From Bacillota bacterium (lineage in GTDB: Bacteria; Bacillota; Clostridia; Lachnospirales; Lachnospiraceae), in contig JAEZUM010000029.1 of assembly GCA_023421075.1 (NCBI GenBank), positions 1 to 46,806 of the forward strand: 46,806 nucleotides of DNA, written 5' to 3'. Made by a program: the position numbers and the translations under genes. The stretch's first letter is position 1. Every line of letters starts with the position of its first letter. This document shows positions 1-8,302 of this stretch, piece after piece. The notes beneath the pieces are model-generated. The model had not been told where the DNA came from, did not search any database, and saw only the letters and a program-made list of their open reading frames with translations.

Positions 1-34
1 TAATCTGTCGTAATTGTTCCTTTGCAATAGCCAT
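1..34 (-). CDS. N-terminal fragment of a putative transposase (partial, cut by window edge)
   Basis: Eleven codons are visible on the minus strand, starting with ATG at 34 and reading MAIAKEQLRQI. A good ribosome site (GAAAGGTGG) lies just upstream at about 41-49. The KEQLRQI opening resembles the first residues of IS256-family (Mutator-like DDE) transposases. That is recall from a very short stretch, so the family is uncertain. The existence of a translated start here is better supported than its identity. Confidence 0.4.
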   Translation of the reverse strand, partial: MAIAKEQLRQI

Positions 35-127
35 ATAAAAACCACCTTTCAAGTGAGATTATTCATATCTAATTCTCACCAGAAAAGTGGTATATATTAC
101 CAGAGACACAAACTATTTTACACTACC
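1..127 (-). mobile_element. Probable end of an IS256-like insertion sequence (partial)
   Basis: The left edge holds the first codons of a minus-strand gene. About 75 nt upstream of that gene's RBS is a segment (about 100-127) that reads GGTAGTGTAAAATAGTTTG followed by TGTCTCTGG on the minus strand. I recall terminal repeats of this general kind in clostridial IS256-family elements, and the encoded N-terminus fits that family. If so, the element ends at about 127 and its bulk lies outside the window. No second end or target duplication can be seen, so this is a tentative assignment. Confidence 0.4.
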
Positions 128-166
128 GTTGAATAAGCAGATATAAGAAGTTACTTATTATATAAT

Positions 167-206
167 AAAAAGGATTAACTACGTATACTTGTAGTTAATC
201 CTTTTT
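167..206. terminator. Bidirectional intrinsic terminator
   Basis: A perfect 16-bp inverted repeat (167-182 with 191-206) surrounds an 8-nt loop. The stem carries five A on its left and five T on its right, so it can terminate in either direction. It lies downstream of the minus-strand operon ending at 344 and separates it from the IS-like end. From 207 to 343 I see nothing else recognisable. Confidence 0.85.
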
Positions 207-343
207 CAGTTTGTTATTTCTAAAATAGTGTATTACTATCGATCTATGTTTATCGCTTTATAAGTGAATTGATCAATATAATGTTTAAAAATTCTAGTTA
301 TTGATATGATCAAATACACTGATCCTGTTCAGTTCTATTTGAC

Positions 344-679
344 CTACAACCTTTTTTCTACGAGCTCCTGTACTACAGTGACCATTTCTTCCTCTGCACC
401 CCAGCTTGTATTAAAGATAATACCCTGCCCACCACCGGCACCGATTGCAGATAAGAAGACATCCTCGCCATGTCCAACGATCGTCAAACTAAGGCAGGTT
501 CGATTTCCGTTTCTCATAAAGTATTTATCATATACCCGGACTGCAATTCGGATATCACCAGACTGATAATCACTTTGATCGACCAGATTTATCGAATAAG
601 CATCATGCATGATTCCCTCATGGATTAGATCTATAATTCGATCAAAATCTCCGAATAACTTCTGTTCATATTTCGCCAT
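344..679 (-). CDS. DUF6054-like small protein
   Basis: This gene encodes 111 aa when started at the ATG at 679. AGGAGGG lies about 8 nt upstream of that codon and only 1-2 nt from the alternative ATG at 685, so 679 is preferred. The sequence (MAKYEQKLFGDFD at the start, GGGQGIIFNTSWG near the end) resembles small Firmicutes proteins that I associate with DUF6054. It has no signal peptide or membrane segment, so it is probably cytosolic. Function is unknown. It is the last gene of the minus-strand operon with the racemase-like gene and the M28 peptidase, 22 nt after the former, and it runs into the terminator at 167-206. Confidence 0.65.
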   Translation of the reverse strand: MAKYEQKLFGDFDRIIDLIHEGIMHDAYSINLVDQSDYQSGDIRIAVRVYDKYFMRNGNRTCLSLTIVGHGEDVFLSAIGAGGGQGIIFNTSWGAEEEMVTVVQELVEKRL

Positions 680-701
680 AATCATACCCTCCTATATGTT
701 G

Positions 702-1394
702 CTAACCCTCTATTGATAGTAATGCTGCTTTTGTTGCGTGAATTAGTGTTGTATCGAAGAGTGGGACAAAGGTATCCTTCTGCTCAACCAGTAATCCAAT
801 TTCGGTGCAGCCAAGAATAATTCCCTCTGCTCTTCGATCGGCTAAGGAATGTATGATCCGAATAAATTCCTCTTTTGATTTCTTGGATATAATACCAAGG
901 CATAGCTCGTTATAGATCGTAGAATTGATCAGCTCGATATCATTGTCCTCGGGTATGATGACTTCAATTCCTGCTTCAATGAGTTTTGATTTATAGAAAT
1001 CCTGTTGCATGGTGTACTTTGTCCCGAGGAGAGCTACCTTCCTAATGCGGTGTTCTACTAATTCAGAAGCAGTAGCTTCTGCTATATGAAGTATGGGAAT
1101 CGTAATTTTTCTTTGTATAACATCAACTACCTTGTGCATCGTATTCGTACAGATGACTATAAAATCAGCCCCTGCCTTTTCTAAACTGAGGGCTGCTTCC
1201 GCCAGAAGCTCACCGCTTTTCTCCCATTCGCCGCGGGATTGACATTCCTCAATTTCATGGAAGTCGACACTGTAGAGAATACATTTGGCAGAGTGAAAGC
1301 CTCCAAGCTTCTCCACAATCACGTCATTAAGGATTTTGTAATAGCTAATAGTACTTTTCCAGCTCATACCGCCGATTAAACCGATTGTTTTCAT
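702..1394 (-). CDS. Aspartate/glutamate racemase family protein
   Basis: The 230-aa product has the two-cysteine architecture of the aspartate/glutamate racemase superfamily. These cofactor-independent enzymes invert amino acids using a Cys pair as acid and base. The motifs seen are GLIGGMSW at the N-terminus, ICTNTMH with Cys82, and LGCTEIGLL with Cys196. Both catalytic cysteines are present and the length is normal for the family (about 230). GGMSW is typical of the aspartate racemase/YgeA branch, but substrate cannot be fixed from sequence. Its ATG overlaps the TGA of the upstream M28 peptidase gene by 4 nt (ATGA), which indicates translational coupling. GAGGTG lies upstream as RBS. Confidence 0.85.
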   Translation of the reverse strand: MKTIGLIGGMSWKSTISYYKILNDVIVEKLGGFHSAKCILYSVDFHEIEECQSRGEWEKSGELLAEAALSLEKAGADFIVICTNTMHKVVDVIQRKITIPILHIAEATASELVEHRIRKVALLGTKYTMQQDFYKSKLIEAGIEVIIPEDNDIELINSTIYNELCLGIISKKSKEEFIRIIHSLADRRAEGIILGCTEIGLLVEQKDTFVPLFDTTLIHATKAALLSIEG

Positions 1395-3208
1395 TTTAAC
1401 ACCTCATTTTCCCTTCTAAGATTTATAGTACTGATACTTAATACTGCAAATGGGAGCACACCCAGACTCGCAATCAGGAGCACTGCAAGGATAGCATCGT
1501 TTAATAGTGCTGTATACAAGAGATCCATTACCGGAATATACAGTAAACAAAGGATAATTCCGCATAACGCAACGTATAGATACATAAGGCGCGGAAATAC
1601 TTCTTTATTCGCGTTAAAATAATGTAACAAGCTAAAAATGAAAAAGAGTCCCAATGGAATGGTAAATATGTATGCCAACCCGTTCAATAATACGGTACAA
1701 GCGATATTAGTCAGCGTGAACAGTAGCAGAATACCGGCAAGCATCGCTTGTGTTTTTCTCTTCTTAGTTAACCACCATACCAATACAGCTGTAATTAATA
1801 TAGAAAGGATATGAAAGGTGTAAAATAGAAGGTTTAACGATGCCGCTGTTTGTAGAAATTCCCGACCGATCAGAAGTTTATTATATAGAAAGCTGCATAG
1901 GATTCCTAGAATAACGGCCGGAACAAAGGAAATCAGTAGCAGTGCTAAGGTCATGATAAAGCTTTTGAACACAAGCACCTTTTTCTTAAACAAAAAACCA
2001 ATCCATAGTACGCAGAAAGCTCCGAGTACATATGAAATTATTAACATCCATTGATTTGACACCACAATGGTATTTCCCTTCAGAAACGGAAAGAACACAG
2101 CATCCTCGGAGCTGCTTAAGCTTTCCAAATCTGAGCTGCTGAAATAATCAGCTAAGGCAGAGGTGGTCATGTAGTACATATAGGCGCTATCACGATTCAG
2201 GTTAGCATAGGTATCTGTTCTCGCATGGTAATTCTCCGGGCTGCCAATCATGGCAAAGTTGATACCGGGGTAGTCTTTCTGTAAGAAGCTGGTCAGGTCG
2301 GTGTCATTTGGCATCAGACGATAAACAGCTGTTGCGAAGGAGAACATAAGATTATGGTCCAGAGCCTTGTTTAAAGTCCGAATTATATTTTTATTACGTA
2401 AGGAAGTCTCAAATATAATTAAGGGTCCTGAGTTACCTCTGGCCTCCAGATTAATAACCAGCTTAATTTGATCCTTAACCGCAGAGTATGTATTGACATA
2501 GTTCTCAGCTCCAAAGAGATCAATCTCCTCGCCGTCTGTAAACAGAAAATAAAGATCATTCTTTCGATCGGTATTCTTGGTAGCTGCTCGTAAGGCTTCC
2601 AGCATAGCAGCTACGCTGATTAAATCATCACCGGCTCCCGGGCCGCCACTGGTGCTGTCGTAATGACTCACGAAGAGAACCCCCTCGTTGGACTCGGGCA
2701 CATCCAGCTTGACTAGATAGTTCGTCATCGGAAGGATCGTATTCGTTGTACAATTGTAATCAGATCGTAATTTTTCTTCGTAGGAAGAAAAGCCTAAGCC
2801 CTTAAGATATTGGTCAAAAGACGCACGCTCCTCCGGATGCTCTTTCATATATGCCTCGTAATCAGCTGATTTCTTATCTATGACCGGCGCCATATCTACT
2901 TCAAAATTCAATGTCTGATAACTGCAGGGGATAGCCTCTAATTGCTCCGTCAGATAATTCTGGACCTCCTTGATTGCAGTGCTTCCGCTAGGATGGGGTT
3001 TCCCTGACAGGTGATAAACATGACTCATAACCATGGCATAGTCCGCTTGATCAGAGGTTACATCCGTTAAGGAGATTATGTTATCGTCATAGCTTGATGG
3101 TGCCTTGGACGGTGTGAGCTGATGATAGCCGAGAACCGAGCCGAGCAGGATAACACCTAGATTGAAGGCAAGATATCTTAAGAATGCCCGCGTTGATTTT
3201 CGTTTCAT
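1391..3208 (-). CDS. Membrane-anchored M28-family zinc metallopeptidase
   Basis: This 605-aa protein has one N-terminal membrane segment (about residues 10-28), an extracytoplasmic M28 peptidase domain (about 55-360), and a C-terminal half of roughly six hydrophobic helices (about 385-600). The co-catalytic zinc site is complete: SHYDS with His182, GAGDD with Asp194, DGEE with Glu227/Glu228, NLEARG with Glu255, and ENYHARTDT with His328. It should act as an aminopeptidase-like enzyme on the outer face of the membrane. The arrangement resembles Fxna/vacuolar-type M28 membrane peptidases. GGGGG lies before the ATG. It heads the operon with the racemase-like gene and is divergent from the two-component system. 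Confidence 0.88.
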   Translation of the reverse strand: MKRKSTRAFLRYLAFNLGVILLGSVLGYHQLTPSKAPSSYDDNIISLTDVTSDQADYAMVMSHVYHLSGKPHPSGSTAIKEVQNYLTEQLEAIPCSYQTLNFEVDMAPVIDKKSADYEAYMKEHPEERASFDQYLKGLGFSSYEEKLRSDYNCTTNTILPMTNYLVKLDVPESNEGVLFVSHYDSTSGGPGAGDDLISVAAMLEALRAATKNTDRKNDLYFLFTDGEEIDLFGAENYVNTYSAVKDQIKLVINLEARGNSGPLIIFETSLRNKNIIRTLNKALDHNLMFSFATAVYRLMPNDTDLTSFLQKDYPGINFAMIGSPENYHARTDTYANLNRDSAYMYYMTTSALADYFSSSDLESLSSSEDAVFFPFLKGNTIVVSNQWMLIISYVLGAFCVLWIGFLFKKKVLVFKSFIMTLALLLISFVPAVILGILCSFLYNKLLIGREFLQTAASLNLLFYTFHILSILITAVLVWWLTKKRKTQAMLAGILLLFTLTNIACTVLLNGLAYIFTIPLGLFFIFSLLHYFNANKEVFPRLMYLYVALCGIILCLLYIPVMDLLYTALLNDAILAVLLIASLGVLPFAVLSISTINLRRENEVLK

Positions 3209-3338
3209 TTATTTTCCCCCTGTTAAAATTATTTACCATTATATAACAAACGATATAGAAAAGCTATCATCTTCATTATTTTTCCATATTGTGCTAGAAT
3301 AGATTTTATGATCACATATGGAAGTTGAGTAACAGGTT

Positions 3339-3395
3339 TTGTAAGATAATTGTAAGATTTATATCAATGGAAACGAAAGAATTAATCAATATAAT
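3339..3395 (+). promoter_or_regulatory. Candidate autoregulated promoter of the two-component system with 11-bp-spaced direct repeats
   Basis: Two identical TTGTAAGA octamers sit at 3339-3346 and 3350-3357, exactly 11 bp apart. They are followed by a perfect TATAAT at 3390-3395 with no convincing -35 hexamer 17 nt upstream. Direct repeats spaced one helical turn apart are the usual target layout of OmpR/PhoB-family regulators, and a missing -35 is common at activated promoters. Binding by the adjacent regulator is an inference. Confidence 0.5.
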
Positions 3396-3425
3396 TGGGA
3401 TAGGTTCAAGGAAAGGATCTGAAGT

Positions 3426-4127
3426 ATGAATGGCGCAAGAATATTAGTGGTGGATGACGACAGAGAAATTGTTAAAGCGATTGATAAGCTGCTGTCAATA
3501 GAAGGTTATGAGGTGATAAAGGCTTATAACGGCATGGAAGCAATGGAGGTGCTATACAGCCAGGAAATCCATCTTCTATTACTGGATATCATGATGCCAA
3601 AGCTGGATGGGTTATCGACGACCATGAAAATCCGTGAAAAGAAAAACATTCCCATTATTCTGCTTTCGGCAAAATCAGAGGAAAGTGATAAGATTCTGGG
3701 GCTTACGATGGGAGCGGATGATTATGTTACAAAGCCCTATCATCCGCAAGAGCTGCTTGCCAGAGTAAAAAGCCAGCTGAGACGTTATCTGTTACTCGGA
3801 GATGCAGCGAAACACTCTAAATCGGGAGAGCTTCTGATTGGCGGATTGTTACTTGATACGGTTTCCAAGACATTTTCTGTAGATGGGGAAGTAGTGAAGC
3901 TGACAGCAACCGAGTATAAGATATTAGAACTACTCATGAGTCATGCAGGAATGGTATTTTCAGCGGAGGATATTTATGAAAGGGTATGGAATGAACCGGC
4001 CTTTTCGATTGAGAATACGGTGATGGTACATATAAGGCGTATTCGTGAGAAAATTGAGATTAATCCTAAGGAGCCAAATTATTTAAAGGTGGTGTGGGGA
4101 ATTGGCTACAAAATTGAAAAAGTTTAG
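3426..4127 (+). CDS. OmpR/PhoB-family response regulator
   Basis: This is a 233-aa two-domain regulator. The receiver domain (1-120) has the acidic pocket VVDDD, the phosphoacceptor Asp54 in LLLDIMMP, and the conserved Lys in DDYVTKPYHP. The C-terminal winged helix (about 130-230) has the typical LTATEYKILELL and the HIRRIREKIE recognition region. Phosphorylation by the downstream kinase should control DNA binding. GAAAGGATCTGA provides an RBS before the ATG. Its 3' end overlaps the kinase gene by 26 nt, so the two are translated as a unit. Target genes are unknown. The divergent M28 operon is one candidate because the direct repeats lie in the shared spacer. Confidence 0.92.
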   Translation: MNGARILVVDDDREIVKAIDKLLSIEGYEVIKAYNGMEAMEVLYSQEIHLLLLDIMMPKLDGLSTTMKIREKKNIPIILLSAKSEESDKILGLTMGADDYVTKPYHPQELLARVKSQLRRYLLLGDAAKHSKSGELLIGGLLLDTVSKTFSVDGEVVKLTATEYKILELLMSHAGMVFSAEDIYERVWNEPAFSIENTVMVHIRRIREKIEINPKEPNYLKVVWGIGYKIEKV

Positions 4128-5988
4128 ATATCACAAAGTTACAAAGGTGGTTGCATTCCTGGTTGTTGTTATTTCCTTTACTATGGCAATACTGCAATTG
4201 GACCTTTTATTACAGAAGAAGCTCGATCCGGAATGTCTGATTGAGCCGGATTACCATATGAGCACAGATTTTTATTACAAGCTGGATAGTGCCCTGCAGA
4301 AGGTGTCACAGATTGAATATGAACAAGAAGCTCTTGAGGAGGTACCTTTCTATTATTACATTAAGGTTGCTTCAAAGACATATACGAATAGCGATCGTTC
4401 GGACCGACCCTATTATGAGAAATTTGATAGAGCCTTCTTTTATATGGAAGATGGGGAATGGAAGAGCGGAATTCATTCTTACAATAAACATAAGCTAGGA
4501 CATGGTCTACTTACAGATCATACCGCTTATGTTGCCTTTCCGAATGATTATATGGACGGTAAACAGATCATTTGGACTGGTAATCGGAATGTACTGCTTC
4601 CGAATGCGATTATATGCTTGATTGGTCTATTCCTCAGTCTATCGATTTCGGTCTTCTCCTGTATCATAACCGGAAGAGAACAGGAGGATAAGGCGATACA
4701 TCTTAGAAATCGGGATCGAAGCTATACGGAGCTGTTACTGATCCCTCTTGTACTGGTAGTGTGGTTTTATACCATAGACATGTTGCATATCCTGTCGGAT
4801 TCAACAGTGTCTAGCAGGGTGAATCCGAACCAATGGGATATCATCAAGCAGATGACGGCAACGAGCATAACACGAACCATATTTATCACGGGGGTATCGA
4901 TGCTCTTTAGTATAATTGTTCTATTGATTTTGCATTCCCTGGTCAGAAAATGGAAGGCAAGGATACTGCTTAGAGATAGTATCCTTCGAATATTTATTCA
5001 CAAGCTGTATCAGTTGTATCGGTACCTTTTCTATGGAGATATTTTCCGTACCGAATCCTTTGTTAAGAACCTTCATTTTCGCCAAATCGTTTTTATGACC
5101 AGTACAATTTTCTCGTCCTCAGCGATCGCTGTCTTTGTGTATTATGGTCAAAGGTGGTTTCTCATACCATTGGCACTCGAGATTATGGTGATTGTATGGT
5201 ACACCAAAGGAAACAACTGCATCTACGATAAGATCAGCAAAGAGATAAGAGATACGACAGAGGAACAGATGAAATCGGAACGAATGAAGGTAGAGTTGAT
5301 TACTAATGTTTCCCATGATTTAAAGACACCGTTGACGTCCATCATCAGCTTCATTGATTTGCTTTCGAAGGAGAATAATCTTTCAGAAGGAGCAAAGGAT
5401 TATATCAAAATACTTCAGGACAAATCAGAGAAACTAAAAAATATCGTACTAGATCTGTTCGATTTGGCGAAAAGTACCAGTGGTGATGTAAAGCTGGAGT
5501 ATGACTATATCGATTTAGGAAAGCTCATCACGCAGACACTGGCCGATATGGATGATCGGATTGAGAAATCCGGGTTATCCTTTAAATGCAAGCTTCCTGA
5601 AACTCCGATTTATATTTATGCTGATGGAAATAAGATTTACCGTGTCTTTCTGAATCTCATCGACAATGCACTGAAATATACCATGCGCCAAACCAGGGTA
5701 TATATTGAATTATCGTGTACTGATAATAAAACCGAGGTCTCCATCAAGAATATCGCAGGCTATGATATGAATTTTACAGCCAATGATATGCTTCAACGCT
5801 TTGCTCGAGGGGATCAGGCAAGAACCTCGGAGGGCAGCGGATTGGGATTATCCATTGCGGAGAGCTTTACAAGGGTCTGCGGCGGTGATCTGCGAGTGGA
5901 AGTAGAAGGAGATATGTTTAAAATCTATCTAAGCTTTGACAGGGTAGAGAACCCAAAACAAGAGCTGAGTATAGGGAAGGCTGTCTAA
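4102..5988 (+). CDS. Multi-pass membrane sensor histidine kinase
   Basis: The 628-aa kinase starts at TTG 4102 inside the end of the response-regulator gene. A second in-frame TTG lies at 4114, and the first ATG (4183) would remove half of TM1. The N-terminal half has TM1 (about 15-35), an extracellular stretch rich in Tyr and acidic residues (36-165), and further hydrophobic segments near 168-190, 211-229, 258-280, 328-347 and 352-367. A HisKA domain follows with His405 in NVSHDLKTPLTS. The HATPase domain has NLIDNALKYT and GSGLGLSIAES. The sensor region shows no domain I recognise, so the signal is unknown. It forms a pair with the OmpR-type regulator and ends before a strong terminator. 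Confidence 0.88.
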   Translation: MATKLKKFRYHKVTKVVAFLVVVISFTMAILQLDLLLQKKLDPECLIEPDYHMSTDFYYKLDSALQKVSQIEYEQEALEEVPFYYYIKVASKTYTNSDRSDRPYYEKFDRAFFYMEDGEWKSGIHSYNKHKLGHGLLTDHTAYVAFPNDYMDGKQIIWTGNRNVLLPNAIICLIGLFLSLSISVFSCIITGREQEDKAIHLRNRDRSYTELLLIPLVLVVWFYTIDMLHILSDSTVSSRVNPNQWDIIKQMTATSITRTIFITGVSMLFSIIVLLILHSLVRKWKARILLRDSILRIFIHKLYQLYRYLFYGDIFRTESFVKNLHFRQIVFMTSTIFSSSAIAVFVYYGQRWFLIPLALEIMVIVWYTKGNNCIYDKISKEIRDTTEEQMKSERMKVELITNVSHDLKTPLTSIISFIDLLSKENNLSEGAKDYIKILQDKSEKLKNIVLDLFDLAKSTSGDVKLEYDYIDLGKLITQTLADMDDRIEKSGLSFKCKLPETPIYIYADGNKIYRVFLNLIDNALKYTMRQTRVYIELSCTDNKTEVSIKNIAGYDMNFTANDMLQRFARGDQARTSEGSGLGLSIAESFTRVCGGDLRVEVEGDMFKIYLSFDRVENPKQELSIGKAV

Positions 5989-6046
5989 GAATAGCTGCAG
6001 ACGAAATACTACATTATAGTCCCTTTGCATAGGTTTTTATAAAGAT

Positions 6047-6093
6047 ACGTGCTATGACGGAAGCTTTTTGAGCAACCGTCATAGCACGTTTTT
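6047..6093 (+). terminator. Intrinsic terminator after the two-component system
   Basis: A perfect 14-bp stem (6047-6060 with 6076-6089) and a 15-nt loop are followed by a run of T. It ends the regulator/kinase transcript and isolates uvrC. Confidence 0.85.
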
Positions 6094-6131
6094 GCAGCTT
6101 CTTGTAGTAATCACCTTATTTGATATTAAAT

Positions 6132-6160
6132 TTGTTTCCAATGCAAATTCATGCTATAAT
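6132..6160 (+). promoter_or_regulatory. Candidate vegetative promoter of uvrC
   Basis: TTGTTT at 6132-6137 and a perfect TATAAT at 6155-6160 are separated by 17 bp, with TGC directly before the -10 (extended -10). The start codon lies about 65 nt downstream of the expected transcript start. Confidence 0.6.
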
Positions 6161-6230
6161 AATGTGAAAACAGAAACTCAAATTAAGTATTGTTGCATAA
6201 ATCGTCGGTTAAAATCAGAATGGAGATTTT

Positions 6231-8102
6231 ATGTTTAATATAGAAGAAGAACTGAAGAAATTACCGGCAAAGCCCGGTGTCTATATTATGAGGGATAACA
6301 AGGATAATATCATTTATGTAGGTAAAGCCATTATCCTAAAGAATCGGGTTCGGTCCTATTTTCAGAACAGCCGTAACCATACAGAGAAAATCAGACAAAT
6401 GGTCGAACGAATTGATCATTTTGAATATATTATCACAGACTCGGAATTAGAGGCATTGGTGCTGGAGTGTAACTTGATTAAGGAGCATATGCCGAAATAC
6501 AATACCATGCTGAAGGATGATAAAACCTATCCATATATCAGGGTGACGACCAATGAAGCTTATCCCAAGGTGTCCATCAGCAGAGAGATGAAGAAGGATA
6601 AAGCAAAGTATTTTGGCCCCTATACCAGTGTGAATGCGGTTAAGGATACGCTGGAGCTACTTCGAAGAATCTATAAGATCCGTACCTGCAACCGGATACT
6701 ACCCAGGGATATCGGCAAGGAAAGACCCTGCCTTTATTATCATATGGGACAATGTGATGCTCCCTGCCAGGGGTATATCACAGAAGCAGATTATAAAGCG
6801 AATATTAATGAAGTAATGGAATTTCTGAATGGCAATTATACAAGAGTTGGTAAGATGCTTGAGGAGAAAATGTCTGCTGCTTCCGAGGCCTTGGAATTTG
6901 AGAAGGCGGCAGAGTTTCGCGACTTATTGGGAAGTGTCAGACAGATTGCCAATCGACAGAAGATTACCAATACCGATCAGGTGGACCGGGATATTGTCGC
7001 TTTTGCCAGAGATAAGGATGAAGCCGTCGTGCAGACCTTTTTTATTCGTGGAGGCAAGCTGATCGGAAGAGACAACTTTCATCTGTCCGGAGTACAGGAT
7101 GAAGAGGATGGGGATATTATGGCGAGCTTCCTGAAACAGTTCTATGCGGGAACCCCTTATATTCCGAAGGAGATCTTTCTTGGTACAGGAACGGGGGAGG
7201 AAGAGTTGATTACCGAATGGCTGTCTGCAAAACGCGGGCAGAGGGTATACCTTAAGGTTCCTCAAAAGGGCGAGAAAGAGAAGCTTGTTGATCTTGCAAG
7301 AAAGAACGCAGAGCTGGTACTAAACCAGGATATTGAGAAGATAAAGAGGGAAGAAGCGAAAACAGTAGGTGCCTTAAAGGAGCTTGCCACATATCTGGAT
7401 CTGCCCTTGGTTGAGAGAATTGAATCCTTTGATATCTCCAACACCTCGGGCTTTGAGTCAGTAGGCTCCATGGTAGTATATGAGAAGGGCAAACCCAAGA
7501 AGGCAGACTATCGTAAATTTAAGATCCGAACCGTTCAGGGACCGGATGACTATGCATCTATGTATGAGGTACTGACCAGACGCTTTACGCATGGAATTAA
7601 AGAACAGGAACAACTGAAGGAGAAGCAGATCGATGAAGCCTTCGGCAGCTTCACTAGGTATCCGGACTTGATTTTAATGGATGGTGGAAAAGGTCAGGTG
7701 GGTATAGCACTCCGTGTATTATCGGAATTAAGATTGGACATCGCAGTATGCGGTATGGTCAAGGATGATAATCATCATACCAGAGGGTTATACTACGATA
7801 ACCGGGAGCTTCCCATTGACAAGAGCAGTGAACTATTCAAATTGATTACCAGAATTCAGGATGAAACTCACCGCTTTGCGATTGAGTATCACAGAGCACT
7901 ACGGAACAAGACCCAGGTAAAATCCATTTTGGATGATATCAGTGGAATAGGGCCAACCCGAAGGCGTGCTCTGATGAAATATTTTCAGTCGATTGAAGCA
8001 GTTCAAGCCGCAGAGATTGAAGAAATCATGAAGGTACCGGCAATGAACCGACAAGCAGCTGAGCAGGTCTATGAATTTTTTCACAAACAGCAGACTCAAT
8101 AA
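6231..8102 (+). CDS. uvrC: UvrABC nucleotide-excision repair nuclease subunit C
   Basis: UvrC makes both incisions around a DNA lesion after UvrA/UvrB loading. The 623-aa length is normal. Domains in order are the N-terminal GIY-YIG nuclease (GVYIMRD and IIYVGKA, residues 15-95, 3' incision), a cysteine-bearing middle region (CLYYHMGQCDAPC), a UVR UvrB-binding motif (about 205-240, KAAEFRDLLGSV), the RNase H-like 5' nuclease (SFDISNTSG and LILMDGGKGQ with its Asp residues), and C-terminal helix-hairpin-helix repeats (ISGIGPTRRRALMKYF). The ATG at 6231 is preceded by GGAGAT. It is monocistronic by its own promoter and by the promoter just after its stop. Confidence 0.97.
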   Translation: MFNIEEELKKLPAKPGVYIMRDNKDNIIYVGKAIILKNRVRSYFQNSRNHTEKIRQMVERIDHFEYIITDSELEALVLECNLIKEHMPKYNTMLKDDKTYPYIRVTTNEAYPKVSISREMKKDKAKYFGPYTSVNAVKDTLELLRRIYKIRTCNRILPRDIGKERPCLYYHMGQCDAPCQGYITEADYKANINEVMEFLNGNYTRVGKMLEEKMSAASEALEFEKAAEFRDLLGSVRQIANRQKITNTDQVDRDIVAFARDKDEAVVQTFFIRGGKLIGRDNFHLSGVQDEEDGDIMASFLKQFYAGTPYIPKEIFLGTGTGEEELITEWLSAKRGQRVYLKVPQKGEKEKLVDLARKNAELVLNQDIEKIKREEAKTVGALKELATYLDLPLVERIESFDISNTSGFESVGSMVVYEKGKPKKADYRKFKIRTVQGPDDYASMYEVLTRRFTHGIKEQEQLKEKQIDEAFGSFTRYPDLILMDGGKGQVGIALRVLSELRLDIAVCGMVKDDNHHTRGLYYDNRELPIDKSSELFKLITRIQDETHRFAIEYHRALRNKTQVKSILDDISGIGPTRRRALMKYFQSIEAVQAAEIEEIMKVPAMNRQAAEQVYEFFHKQQTQ

Positions 8103-8105
8103 ACA

Positions 8106-8135
8106 TTTACAGTTTAACCAATAATGTGATATAAT
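8106..8135 (+). promoter_or_regulatory. Candidate promoter of hprK
   Basis: TTTACA at 8106-8111 and TATAAT at 8130-8135 are 18 bp apart, starting 3 nt after the uvrC stop codon. The leader to hprK would be about 160 nt. It ends with a small hairpin (8272-8289, 7-bp stem, 4-nt loop) directly before the ribosome site. Confidence 0.6.
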
Positions 8136-8302
8136 CTGCCCGTAAGCGCAACTCAGCGAGATGCGAAGCAATCGAGCTGCTAATCTGCTTAAATAGGGAA
8201 GATATCCATAGAACTTATTCCGCATTCTATTAAATTTAGCGTTTTATAGTTACGTATTAATATAAATATAATGCAGACAGACGTCTGCAGATGGAGGTAT
8301 TG

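Noticed and set aside
4289..5316. Short frames inside the histidine kinase on both strands
   Set aside because: They are shadows of the kinase gene with no start signals.
8103..8302. Structured leader before hprK as a riboswitch
   Set aside because: Only a 7-bp hairpin is clear. No known aptamer pattern is seen.
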